A stretch of DNA of 64,000 nt from an uncultured Coriobacteriaceae bacterium (GTDB lineage Bacteria > Actinomycetota > Coriobacteriia > Coriobacteriales > Coriobacteriaceae), in assembly GCA_944322305.1 (NCBI GenBank), contig CALUOP010000005.1, positions 62,001 through 126,000 on the forward strand, read 5' to 3'. Every line of letters starts with the position of its first letter. Position 1 is the first letter of the stretch. Positions 16,177-24,559 of this stretch are shown piece by piece. The position numbers and the translations under genes were made by a program. The notes below the pieces were generated by a model that was given only the letters and a program-made list of their open reading frames with translations, had not been told where the DNA came from and did no database searches.

Positions 16177-17295
16177 TCACTTCTCGGCCGCCGTCGGCTT
16201 TGCCGCCGCTGGGCCCTCATCTGCCAGCGCGCGCCCGTCTGTCGCTGCGCGCTTGTCCGCCGTCTGCCCGCTTGCTGTCGGCGCCGCCTCCGTCCCGGCG
16301 CCCGTGCGGTTCACGATCACGATCCCCGCGGCGATAAGTACCAGCGCCAGCAGGGTCTGCGCCCACGGCAGGGCGCTCTGCTCGCCCAACAGCGCGCTGG
16401 AAAGCACCACGCCGAAGACCGGGTTCATGAAGCCGAAGATGGCCACGCGCGAGGTGGGGTTGTGTTTGAGCAGCACCGACCACAGCGAGTACGCCACGCC
16501 CGACACGCATCCCAGCCACGCAAGCACGCCGACGCCCGCCGGCGTCACCTGCGGGATGCGCCCGCCTGCGACAAGACCCGCCACGGCCAGGACGCAGCCG
16601 CCCACCAAAAACTGCCAGCCGCTCAGGGCCACGGGGCTCTCGCGTTGCGAGTACACCCGGATCAGCGCGGACGACACGCTGTAGCACACGGCCGAGATCA
16701 GGATGAAGCCCTCGCCGGTGAGCGTCACAGAGCCGCCGAGGTCCTCGCCGGTGAGGTTCACGATAACCACGCCGGCAAAGCCCACCGCGCAACCGAGAAC
16801 CTTGCGCGCGGTGAGGCGCTCCTGGCGGAACACGAGCGCGGCGATGAGGATGCAGATGAAGGTGTTCGAGGCGTTTACGATGGTGCCCTTCACGCCCGAC
16901 GCGTTGGACACGCCGATGTAGAAGAACGCGTACTGCACCACCGTCTGCGCGAGGCACAGCTTTGCCACCATGCCCCACGAGGATCGCTTGACGCGCGGGA
17001 AGCGTCGCCGCGCAAGACCCTCGGCCCCCAGCGCGATGACGCCCGCCAGCATAAAGCGCAGGCCTGCGAACAGGATCTCGGAGGGCACGTCGGAGCTTTG
17101 AATGCCCATGAGGCGGTAGCCGATCTTGATGCACGGGATGGCGCTGCCCCACAGGGCGCACGCCGTCGTGGCGAGCAGCGCCACGCACCACGTGCGCGTG
17201 AGGACGGACGTGCTTTCGTTGGCGCTGCAGCTCGTGCCGCGAGCGGGCGCGGGGGCGTTGCGTGCCGAGGCTGGGGTAGACGGTGCGGGTGCCAT
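16177..17295 (-). CDS. EamA/DMT-superfamily transporter
   Basis: A 372-residue drug/metabolite transporter with two EamA repeats and about ten membrane helices from residue 37 to about 325. Recognisable words are ALWGSAIPCIKIGY at the first helix, VQYAFFYIGVSNASGVKGTI, and the second repeat's SAVCYSVSSALIRVY. The C-terminal tail of about 45 residues is Ala/Thr-rich and disordered. The start is the ATG after CTAAGGAG. It is transcribed against its neighbours and lies between two related repeat blocks. The substrate (amino acid, nucleotide or other metabolite) is unknown. Confidence 0.85.
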   Translation of the reverse strand: MAPAPSTPASARNAPAPARGTSCSANESTSVLTRTWCVALLATTACALWGSAIPCIKIGYRLMGIQSSDVPSEILFAGLRFMLAGVIALGAEGLARRRFPRVKRSSWGMVAKLCLAQTVVQYAFFYIGVSNASGVKGTIVNASNTFICILIAALVFRQERLTARKVLGCAVGFAGVVIVNLTGEDLGGSVTLTGEGFILISAVCYSVSSALIRVYSQRESPVALSGWQFLVGGCVLAVAGLVAGGRIPQVTPAGVGVLAWLGCVSGVAYSLWSVLLKHNPTSRVAIFGFMNPVFGVVLSSALLGEQSALPWAQTLLALVLIAAGIVIVNRTGAGTEAAPTASGQTADKRAATDGRALADEGPAAAKPTAAEK

Positions 17296-17562
17296 GCGGG
17301 GCTGCTCCTTAGGGTTCAGATGGGCGAGAACTACGCCGGGCGAGAAGGACGGCTGCCTGGGGCATCGCCGCCAAACGCCGCGCCGGACGAGAGGGGGTGG
17401 TGATGCCGGGTGCCCTTCGTCGTCAGGCGCCGGAGCGGCCGCGCGGCTGTTTCGCGCAGCCGCGTGCGGGTCTCGGCGTTTTCGGAGGCTATACTAGCAG
17501 TTCCGCGTATGACGGAGCTGCGCAAGCGCGCGTTGCCGCCCTGCCGCCTGTCTCGCCGGTGT

Positions 17563-17698
17563 CGGTTACGCATGCCTTTGCCCGTGTGTTAATGCAGCAT
17601 AACCGGCGCTTCTCGCATACTCGCAGGTAGACGGTGCGCGTTTTACGCGCGGTATGCAAAACGGCCTGAAAAAGAGATGCATACCCGTTGCTTTTCTC
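17563..17698. repeat. GCATGC-type intergenic repeat block, copy B
   Basis: Aligns with 16001-16182: CGGTTACGCATGCCTTTG, then GCGGTATGCAAAACGG, then AAAAAGAGATGCATACC. Copy A is longer by about 50 bp. The rest of the 750-bp gap (17296-18044) shows only this block and the hairpin at 17829. Confidence 0.7.
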
Positions 17699-17828
17699 CG
17701 CCGGGCGCGAAGCTCCGCCCGCACGCCCTGCCCGCTCTAAGATATCCTCCACAAACTTTCCGCTTACGCGTCGCCGCAAAAGCTGGTAGGGTGGTTTTCA
17801 CAGCTGTTCGAGCATAGGCATGGCAGAT

Positions 17829-17861
17829 GGCGTTCCCGCGCGAATCGGGGGCGCCTTTTTT
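17829..17861 (+). terminator. Orphan rho-independent terminator
   Basis: GGCGTTCCC pairs with GGGGGCGCC (two G-U pairs) and is followed by TTTTTT. No gene lies upstream on this strand for 1.9 kb, so it ends an unannotated short transcript or acts as an attenuator for the DUF2798 gene. Confidence 0.65.
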
Positions 17862-18044
17862 ATGCCGCGCCCGACCGGCTTGCTGCCCGAGCGCGGTGCC
17901 TGCGTCCAGACTCGGACGCCTGCGCAGCTCGCCCCGTTGCAGGAGCGGTGCACAGCGCAGGGCACCCAAGCCACCTCGCGCCGCGCCAGGCGGAACGTGC
18001 AAAGAGCCGATGCAAACGCATCGCCGACAACGGAAAGGTACCGC

Positions 18045-18560
18045 ATGCCAACCAACAAGCGAGAGAGTCTGATCTTCACCGTCATCATGTGCTCCTGCAT
18101 GGTTCTGTGGATGAGCGTCTACAACGTGATGCGCGTCCACGGCTGGGAGTTCAACCTGGGCATCCTGGCCGAGTCCTGGGTGGGCTTCCCGCCTGCCTAC
18201 GTGGTGGCCATGCTGCTGGACGTTTTCGTGGCGAGCCGCTTCGCCAAGTGGGCCGCGTTCCGCTTCTTCGTGACCCCCGGCAAGAGCTCCAAGCTCGCCG
18301 TCACGCTGGCGATCAGCACCCTGATGGTGTTCCCGATGGTGCTGTTCATGTCGCTGTACGGCGCGCTCGAGGCCACCACGCACACCGGCAACGTGAGCCT
18401 CATCCCCGCGATCTGGCTTACCAACATCCCGTGGAACTTCATCGCCGCCCTGCCGTGGAACCTGATCGTGGCCGGCCCCTTCTCGCGCTGGCTGTTTCGC
18501 CGCGTCTTCCCCGAGGGCACCGTGCTTGCCGAGCCGGCCGTGCAGGCGCAGCGCGCCTAG
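18045..18560 (+). CDS. DUF2798 family membrane protein
   Basis: A 171-residue membrane protein with four hydrophobic segments: IFTVIMCSCMVLWMSVYNV (about 10-28), the FPPAYVVAMLLDVFVAS segment, LAVTLAISTLMVFPMVLFMSL, and WNFIAALPWNLIVAGPF. The paired arrangement, with the W/N-rich helix ends, fits two DUF2798 units. The function of the family is unknown. The start is the ATG after GGAAAGG; the frame extends upstream to 17820 but covers a terminator. It precedes clpC, but no shared transcript is evident. Confidence 0.72.
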   Translation: MPTNKRESLIFTVIMCSCMVLWMSVYNVMRVHGWEFNLGILAESWVGFPPAYVVAMLLDVFVASRFAKWAAFRFFVTPGKSSKLAVTLAISTLMVFPMVLFMSLYGALEATTHTGNVSLIPAIWLTNIPWNFIAALPWNLIVAGPFSRWLFRRVFPEGTVLAEPAVQAQRA

Positions 18561-18705
18561 CGCCGTGCGTCCGGCAGCCGCGCCAACGCCACCTCCGCGC
18601 GCGGCTGCGCACCGGCTTGTGAATATGCGGGCTTTTGGGTTACCATGTTCGTTCTCTGGGTAAACAGACACGGTAAAAACCGCGATCGAGCACATGAGCA
18701 TGTGA

Positions 18706-18747
18706 GCCGCCCGGACGGACTCTGGCCTTACGCAGGCCGCGGGCGGC
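18706..18747 (+). promoter_or_regulatory. Nested hairpin in the clpC leader
   Basis: GCCGCCCG (18706-18713) pairs with CGGGCGGC (18740-18747), enclosing GGCCT-TACGC-AGGCC. It ends 18 nt before the clpC start and close to its RBS. No CtsR-type heptad repeat is seen. Confidence 0.55.
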
Positions 18748-18765
18748 ACCCAAAAGAGGTGGATT

Positions 18766-21417
18766 ATGTTAGACCGTTTCACCGACCGCGCCCGCAAGGC
18801 GATGTCGATCGCCAAGGAAGAGGCGCTGGCCCAAGGCTCTGCCAAGGTGGGGACCGAGCACCTTTTGCTGGCGCTTGCCAAGGAAGACGAGGGAATCGCC
18901 TCCGAGGCCCTGCGTTCGCTTGACATCAGCTACGACGACGTGCGCGAGCAGATCGACCAGCTCAAGACTACCGTTCCGGCCGAGAACAACGTCGAGGCCT
19001 CCAAGCTCGCCTTCACCCCGCGCGTCATCGCCGTGATGGAGCGCAGCTTCCGCGAGGCGCGCGAGAACAACCAGACCTACGTGTCGACCGAGCACCTCCT
19101 GCTCGGCATCGTGGCCGAGGGCAACGGCATGGCCATGGACATCCTCACCCGCTTGGGCGTCTCGGCGGCCAGCGTGCGCGAGGCCGTCGAGAAGCTCACG
19201 AGCAACGACAAGCGCAAGCAGCGTCCGCTGGCCGGCGCCTCCTCGGGGCGTCCCGGCGCGGGGCTGCCGTTCTTCTCGGGCGAGGCCGCCGGCCGCGGCG
19301 GCTCGGGCGAGGAGTCCACGCTTGCGCAGTTCGGCACCAACCTCACCGAGGAGGCGCGCGCCGGCAAGCTCGACCCGGTCATCGGCCGCGAGAAGGAGAT
19401 CTCCCGCATGATGGAGATTCTCGCCCGCCGCACCAAGAACAACCCGCTTATCCTCGGCGACCCCGGTGTGGGCAAGACCGCCATCGTGGAGGGCCTGGCG
19501 CAGGAGATCGCCGCGGGCAACGTGCCCGAGAACCTCATGGGCCAAAACATCTGGACGCTCGATTTGCCCGGGCTCGTGGCCGGCGCCAAGTACCGCGGCG
19601 AGTTCGAGGAGCGCCTGAAGAACGTGATCCAAGAGGCCACCGAGGCCGACGACATCATCTTGTTCATCGATGAGATGCACACGCTCATCGGCGCCGGCTC
19701 GGCCGAGGGCTCAATCGACGCGAGCTCCATGCTCAAGCCGGTGCTCGCGCGCGGCGCGTTCCAGATCATCGGCGCCACCACGGCCGAGGAGTACCGCAAG
19801 CACGTGTCCAAGGACCCGGCGTTCGAGCGCCGCTTCCAGGTGGTCGACATCGCCGAGCCAAGCCCCGAGGACACCGTGCGCATCTTAAACGCCCTGCTCC
19901 CGCGCTACGAGGAGCACCACCACGTGAGCTACACGCCCGCCGCGGTCGAGGCGGCGGTGTCGCTTTCCTCGCGCTATATCCAAGACCGCTTCCTGCCCGA
20001 CAAGGCCATCGACCTCATCGACGAGGCCGGCGCCCGCGCCCGCATCCGCGCCAACCGCGCGCCCGAGGACGTTCGCGCCGCTCAGCAGGCCGTCGCGCAG
20101 CTTGAGGAGCAGGTGGAGGCCGCCGCTGCCGCTGACGACATGAACAAGGCCGCGGAGCTCAAGGACGAGCAGAAGGCCGCCGAGGCCGAGCTGGCCAAGG
20201 TCAAGGACGCCTGGGCCGCCGAGCAGAAGGCCAAGCCGCTCGTCATCGACGTGCGCGAGATCGCCGACATCGTCAGCGTGGCCTCCGGCGTGCCGGTGAG
20301 CGCGCTCACCGAGGATGAGAGCCGCCGCCTGCTCACCTGCGAGAACGTGCTCAAGGAGCGCGTCGTGGGCCAGGACGAGGCCGTTGCCGCCGTGGCCCGC
20401 GCCATCCGCCGCAGCCGTTCGCCGCTCAAGGATCCGCGCCGCCCGGGCGGCTCGTTCATCTTCCTGGGCCCCACCGGCGTGGGCAAGACGGAGCTCGCCA
20501 AGACGCTCGCCGAGTACCTCTTCGGCAGCAAGGACGCGCTCATCAGCTTCGACATGAGCGAGTTCGCCAGCGAGTACGAGGTCTCCAAGCTCATCGGCAG
20601 CCCGCCCGGCTACGTGGGCCACGACGAGGGCGGCCAGCTCACCAAGGCCGTGCGCCGCAGGCCGTACTCGGTGGTGCTGTTCGACGAGATCGAGAAGGCC
20701 CATCCCGACATCTTCAACATCCTGCTGCAGGTGCTCGACGAGGGCCGGCTCACCGACGGCCAGGGCCGCACGGTGGACTTCCGCAACACCGTGATCATCA
20801 TGACCTCCAACGTTGGCGCGCGCGAGATCGCACAGACCAGCTCGGTGGGCTTCGGCACCACCGGCGAGGCGGGTCTCACGAACGACGAGATCAAGGGCCG
20901 CGCGATGGGCGAGCTCAAGCGCCTGTTCCGCCCGGAGTTCCTGAACCGCGTGGACGACATCGTGGTCTTCTCGTCGCTGTCCGACGAGAGCCTGCGCGCC
21001 ATCGCTGAGCTCATGGTGGACGAGCTGCGCCAGCGCCTTATCGCCAACGGCATGTCCATCGAGCTCACGCCCGCCGCGCTCGACCTTATCGTCCGCCGCG
21101 GCACCGACCGCGCCATGGGCGCCCGCCCGCTGCGCCGCGCCATCCAGACGCTCATCGAGGATCCGCTGTCCGAGGAGCTGCTGGCCGGCGAGTGGAGAGA
21201 GGGCGACATCGTGCTGGCCGACGCGGTTGCGCCCGCCGAAGGCGAGAAGGGCGAGGAGCGCCTGGTGTTCAGCCACACCACCGGCGAGATCCCCGCGCCG
21301 CGCAAGCACGGCGCGCTGGGCGAGGGCTTCGACCGCGCCCCGCGTTCCGCACGCTTGGGCCAGGGTGGCTCGCCGCGCTCCTCGCGCACCGCGGGCCTCG
21401 GCGCCGGCGTGCGCTAA
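18766..21417 (+). CDS. clpC: ATP-dependent Clp protease ATP-binding subunit ClpC
   Basis: An 883-residue Hsp100 unfoldase that feeds ClpP. The N-terminal Clp_N double repeat ([17 protein letters not shown], then [19 protein letters not shown]) is followed by AAA1 with Walker [14 protein letters not shown] near residue 232. A short coiled middle segment with a UVR-like helix pair lies near 445-485, and AAA2 has [13 protein letters not shown] near 567. It ends with an Arg/Ser-rich tail of about 45 residues. The usual partners ctsR, mcsA and mcsB are absent upstream. disA follows. RBS AGAGGTGG. Confidence 0.95.
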   Translation: MLDRFTDRARKAMSIAKEEALAQGSAKVGTEHLLLALAKEDEGIASEALRSLDISYDDVREQIDQLKTTVPAENNVEASKLAFTPRVIAVMERSFREARENNQTYVSTEHLLLGIVAEGNGMAMDILTRLGVSAASVREAVEKLTSNDKRKQRPLAGASSGRPGAGLPFFSGEAAGRGGSGEESTLAQFGTNLTEEARAGKLDPVIGREKEISRMMEILARRTKNNPLILGDPGVGKTAIVEGLAQEIAAGNVPENLMGQNIWTLDLPGLVAGAKYRGEFEERLKNVIQEATEADDIILFIDEMHTLIGAGSAEGSIDASSMLKPVLARGAFQIIGATTAEEYRKHVSKDPAFERRFQVVDIAEPSPEDTVRILNALLPRYEEHHHVSYTPAAVEAAVSLSSRYIQDRFLPDKAIDLIDEAGARARIRANRAPEDVRAAQQAVAQLEEQVEAAAAADDMNKAAELKDEQKAAEAELAKVKDAWAAEQKAKPLVIDVREIADIVSVASGVPVSALTEDESRRLLTCENVLKERVVGQDEAVAAVARAIRRSRSPLKDPRRPGGSFIFLGPTGVGKTELAKTLAEYLFGSKDALISFDMSEFASEYEVSKLIGSPPGYVGHDEGGQLTKAVRRRPYSVVLFDEIEKAHPDIFNILLQVLDEGRLTDGQGRTVDFRNTVIIMTSNVGAREIAQTSSVGFGTTGEAGLTNDEIKGRAMGELKRLFRPEFLNRVDDIVVFSSLSDESLRAIAELMVDELRQRLIANGMSIELTPAALDLIVRRGTDRAMGARPLRRAIQTLIEDPLSEELLAGEWREGDIVLADAVAPAEGEKGEERLVFSHTTGEIPAPRKHGALGEGFDRAPRSARLGQGGSPRSSRTAGLGAGVR

Positions 21418-21453
21418 GGAAGGCGCCGGCTCATCCGTCATCCTGCCATCCTG

Positions 21454-21517
21454 CCATTGGGGACGGGTACGAATGGCAGAACATGCGGTATGTGCCATTC
21501 GTACCCGTCCCCAATGG
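21454..21517. repeat. 64-bp palindromic repeat, copy 2 (GGGGACGGGT type)
   Basis: Same design and length as 150-213. Here the arms extend further inward (GGGTACGAATGGCA with TGCCATTCGTACCC), so the hairpin is nearly perfect. It follows clpC by 36 bp and might also work as its terminator. Confidence 0.88.
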
Positions 21518-21745
21518 CGCGCAAGGGCGGGCCCGGGGCCACGTGCTTCCGGCGCCAGGGCTTATCGCTTCCGTTATCCGAAGGGGGCGGCTCCAAATGC
21601 TGCCGTATGCGGCGGGTTTTGGGGCCGGCCCCTTTTCGCGGCTTCCCGCCGCCTCTTGTCTAGGTGCTTGTCTCCCCGGGTACAAAGCGGGCGGTTTATA
21701 CTTAAGCAGAGCGAACGCACGTCATACCGCAAGCGGGGAGGGCCT

Positions 21746-22801
21746 ATGGAGAAGAAGAGTCAGCGCGAGCGCATGAGAGAGGCCATCCGCCTTACGGCAC
21801 CCGGTCAGCCGCTGCGCACCGCGCTCGACATGATCATCGCCGGCCACCTGGGCGCCCTCATCTGCGTGGGCGACACCGAGGCCGTGCTCGCCGCCGGCAA
21901 CGACGGCTTCCCCCTCAACATCTCGTTTACCTCGCATCGCCTGTTTGAGCTTTCCAAGATGGACGGCGCCATCGTGATCGACGGGAGCCTCTCGCAGATC
22001 CTGCGCGCCAACTTCCACCTCAACCCCGACCCGTCGCTCGCCACGAGCGAGACGGGCATGCGCCACCGCACCGCCGCGCGCATGAGCGTCCTGACCGACG
22101 CCATCGTGATCTCGGTGTCGGAGCGCCGCTCGGTCATCAACGTGTACGTTGACGGCAAGGCGCACCAGGTCAAGTCGGTGGCCGACATCATGAACACCGT
22201 GGGGCAGCTGCTCTCCACGCTGCAGACCACGCGCACCTCGCTCGACCGCCAGCTCGTCCGCCTCACCGCGCTCGAGCTGGACGACTACGTCACGCTCTCC
22301 GACGTCACCGAGATCTTCTCCACCTTCGAGCTCATTCAGCAGGCAAAAGAGGAGATCAAGCGCTCCATCGAGGAACTGGGCAGCCAGGGCAAGCTCGTGC
22401 GCATGCAGCTCGAGCAGCTGGCCGGCAGCGGCGTGGAGGACGAGTACAACCTCATGATCCGCGACTACGCGGCCGACTCAACCGAGGAGAACGCCGCCGC
22501 CGTGCGCGAGCGGTTCCGCGCCATGAGCGCGCAGGAGCTTACCAACCCCAAGAGCATCGCCTCGGCGCTGGGCTATCAGAACCTCGAGGAGGACTCGGTA
22601 CTGACGCCGCTGGGGCTGCGCACGCTTTCCCGCGTGTCGGTGGTGCGCGACGGCGTGGCCGAGAAGATCGTGGACGAGTACGACTCGTTCCAGGACGTGC
22701 TGAAAGACATCAAGAAGGACCCCGAGCGCCTGCGCGACTTCGGCGTGAACAACCCTACCATCCTGGCAGACAGCCTCTCCCGCATGCAGTCCAAGCGCTA
22801 G
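21746..22801 (+). CDS. disA: DNA integrity scanning diadenylate cyclase DisA
   Basis: A 351-residue protein that makes c-di-AMP from two ATP while scanning DNA for branched structures. The DAC domain shows the DGA motif (Asp73-Ala75, DGAIVIDG) and the RHR motif (Arg106-Arg108, GMRHRTAARMS). A helical linker follows, and the C-terminal helix-hairpin-helix region (about 290-351, NPTILADSLSRMQ) binds DNA. Length is normal. The start is the ATG after GCGGGGAGGG. It lies between clpC and ispD as in Firmicutes, but the radA gene found there is missing. Confidence 0.95.
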   Translation: MEKKSQRERMREAIRLTAPGQPLRTALDMIIAGHLGALICVGDTEAVLAAGNDGFPLNISFTSHRLFELSKMDGAIVIDGSLSQILRANFHLNPDPSLATSETGMRHRTAARMSVLTDAIVISVSERRSVINVYVDGKAHQVKSVADIMNTVGQLLSTLQTTRTSLDRQLVRLTALELDDYVTLSDVTEIFSTFELIQQAKEEIKRSIEELGSQGKLVRMQLEQLAGSGVEDEYNLMIRDYAADSTEENAAAVRERFRAMSAQELTNPKSIASALGYQNLEEDSVLTPLGLRTLSRVSVVRDGVAEKIVDEYDSFQDVLKDIKKDPERLRDFGVNNPTILADSLSRMQSKR

Positions 22802-22850
22802 GCGCGGACAGGGCATGCGGCAGGCGGCACGTGCGAGAAGGGCGGGCGTC

Positions 22851-23639
22851 ATGGCGAAGAAAGACAGCGGCTGCGCGGTGCTGGGGAGCGCGTGCGCGGT
22901 TATCGCGGCGGGCGGCGTGGGCAGCCGGCTGGGGCATACCGGCGGCAAGCAGCTCATGGAGGTGGCCGGCCGGCCGCTCATGAGCTGGTCGCTCACGGCG
23001 TTTGACCAGGCGCAGAGCATCGGGCACATCGTGGTGGTGTGCCCGGCCGACCGCATGAACGAGATGCGCGCTGCGGCGGTGGAGCCGCTGGGGCTTGCCA
23101 CGCCCGTCAGCTACGCGCAGGCGGGTGCCACCCGGCAGGACTCCACGCGCGCTGGCGTCGCGGCGGTGCCGGCGGGCTTTGACGTGGTGGCGATCCACGA
23201 CGGCGCGCGGCCGCTGGTGACCCCCGAGGTTATCGACCGGGCGGTTGGGGCGCTGTACGGCGACGGCGCGGACGAAGGCGCGGACGCGACCGGCGGCGCC
23301 GTCATCGCGGGGGAGCTTTATGCGTGGGACGGCGTGGTGTGCGGCCAGCCGGCGGTGGACACGCTCAAAGAGGTCGGCCCGGCAGGAACCATCGCCGCAA
23401 CGCCCGACCGCACGCGCTTTTGGACGGTGCAGACCCCGCAGGTCTTTCCCGTGGCGGTGATGCGTGTGGCCTATGACGCGGCCGAGCGCGCGGGATTTAC
23501 CGGCACGGACGACGCGTCGCTGGTGGAGCGCGCCGGGGGACACGTGCTTTTGCTCAAGACCCCGCGCGACAACCTCAAAGCCACCGTTCCCGAGGACCTG
23601 CCGCTTATCGAGGCCCTGCTGCGCATGCGCAGCGGCTAG
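22851..23639 (+). CDS. ispD: 2-C-methyl-D-erythritol 4-phosphate cytidylyltransferase
   Basis: A 262-residue nucleotidyltransferase that makes CDP-ME in the MEP pathway. The nucleotide-binding loop is AVIAAGGVGSRLG, and GGKQ provides the catalytic lysine normally in PKQ. The motif IHDGARPLVTP is intact, as is QTPQVF late in the chain. It is about 30 residues longer than the Escherichia coli enzyme, with an insert near DGADEGADATGG. The start is the ATG after AGAAGGGCGGG, 49 bp after disA. Confidence 0.93.
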   Translation: MAKKDSGCAVLGSACAVIAAGGVGSRLGHTGGKQLMEVAGRPLMSWSLTAFDQAQSIGHIVVVCPADRMNEMRAAAVEPLGLATPVSYAQAGATRQDSTRAGVAAVPAGFDVVAIHDGARPLVTPEVIDRAVGALYGDGADEGADATGGAVIAGELYAWDGVVCGQPAVDTLKEVGPAGTIAATPDRTRFWTVQTPQVFPVAVMRVAYDAAERAGFTGTDDASLVERAGGHVLLLKTPRDNLKATVPEDLPLIEALLRMRSG

Positions 23640-23816
23640 GGGCGCGCCCGCTGCCATGAGGGTTGGCGCTGACGCCGGCATGCGCGCCATATGCCCTCAG
23701 CACGCGGTTCCCATGGCAGGTTGCCCCGAATGCAGGTTCGCCGCCTGGCGGCTTCGCGCGCAGGTGCGGTATCATGGGCAGATACTTGTCAACGGCACGA
23801 AAGGGGCTGGCGGCAC

Positions 23817-24311
23817 ATGCAACACGGCGCGCTGCGCATCGGCCATGGATACGACGTTCACCGCTTGGTAGAGGGGCGCCGCTGCATCATCGGCGGTGTC
23901 GACATCCCGTACGAGAAGGGCCTGCTCGGCCATTCGGACGCCGACGTGCTGGCTCACGCCCTGGCTGACGCCATCTTGGGCGCGTGCCGCGGCGGCGACA
24001 TCGGCAAACTCTTCCCGGACACCGACCCCGCTTACGAGGGCGCGGACTCCCTTGTGCTTCTCGCCCGCGTGATGGAGCATGCGCGCGGCCTCGGCTACGA
24101 GCTGGTGGACGCCGACTGCACCATCGCGTGCCAGGCTCCCAAGATCAGCCCGCACCGCGACGCCATGCGCGCCAACCTGGCTCGCGCGCTCAACGTGCCC
24201 GTGGACGCCGTGGGCGTGAAGGCAACCACCACCGAGAAGCTCGGCTGGGAAGGCGAGGGCCAGGGCATCGGCGCCTGGGCCGTCTGCCTGCTCGAGCGAT
24301 GTAGCAACTAA
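23817..24311 (+). CDS. ispF: 2-C-methyl-D-erythritol 2,4-cyclodiphosphate synthase
   Basis: A 164-residue MEP-pathway cyclase, active as a trimer. Zn ligands Asp13 and His15 (GHGYDVHRL) and His47 (SDADVLAHAL) are present. The C-terminal KATTTEKLGWEGEGQGI motif is intact. The start is the ATG after AAAGGGG; an upstream frame to 23691 is not needed for the fold. It follows ispD after 177 bp. ispE is 13 kb upstream. Confidence 0.94.
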   Translation: MQHGALRIGHGYDVHRLVEGRRCIIGGVDIPYEKGLLGHSDADVLAHALADAILGACRGGDIGKLFPDTDPAYEGADSLVLLARVMEHARGLGYELVDADCTIACQAPKISPHRDAMRANLARALNVPVDAVGVKATTTEKLGWEGEGQGIGAWAVCLLERCSN

Positions 24312-24347
24312 CCCCGTCCCAAGCAGGGTACACCGTCCTTTCCCTTC

Positions 24348-24386
24348 TAAGGAATTTCCCGCGGATTCCTTACCCGACGAACGGGG
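24348..24386 (+). promoter_or_regulatory. Upstream part of the cysS leader, small hairpin
   Basis: TAAGGAAT (24348-24355) pairs perfectly with ATTCCTTA (24365-24372). CCCCGT near 24312 can pair with ACGGGG at 24381-24386 outside it. No T-box specifier or T-box core sequence was found. Confidence 0.5.
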
Positions 24387-24433
24387 CGACGCTGCTTAGA
24401 GACGCGCGCCCGATGATGAGAGATAACCTGTCT

Positions 24434-24553
24434 GGAGGTGTCCATATACGGTCTAGCGCAAGTTCCGCACGCAAAGAAGAACCCAGTGGGCTCTTCGTCT
24501 TGCGCAGGACTGTCCGAAGCGCTGGACCGTATATGGACACCTCCTCGAGGAGG
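24434..24553 (+). promoter_or_regulatory. Long hairpin with alternative RBS-covering stem (candidate cysS switch)
   Basis: 24434-24459 and 24519-24544 form a 26-bp helix with a single U-G pair. The 3' arm ends in CCTCC (24540-24544). That same CCTCC begins CCTCC-TCGA-GGAGG (24540-24553), whose right half is the cysS ribosome binding site. The two stems are mutually exclusive. The 59-nt apical region contains further pairing (GCGCAAG with CTTGCGC). It could instead be a small inverted-repeat mobile element. Confidence 0.7.
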
Positions 24554-24559
24554 CCCACC

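Noticed and set aside
24312-24559. T-box riboswitch upstream of cysS
   Set aside because: An AGGGTACACCG word near 24335 recalls the T-box core, but it is at the wrong end of the leader, no Cys specifier loop or terminator/antiterminator follows, and the structure is different.
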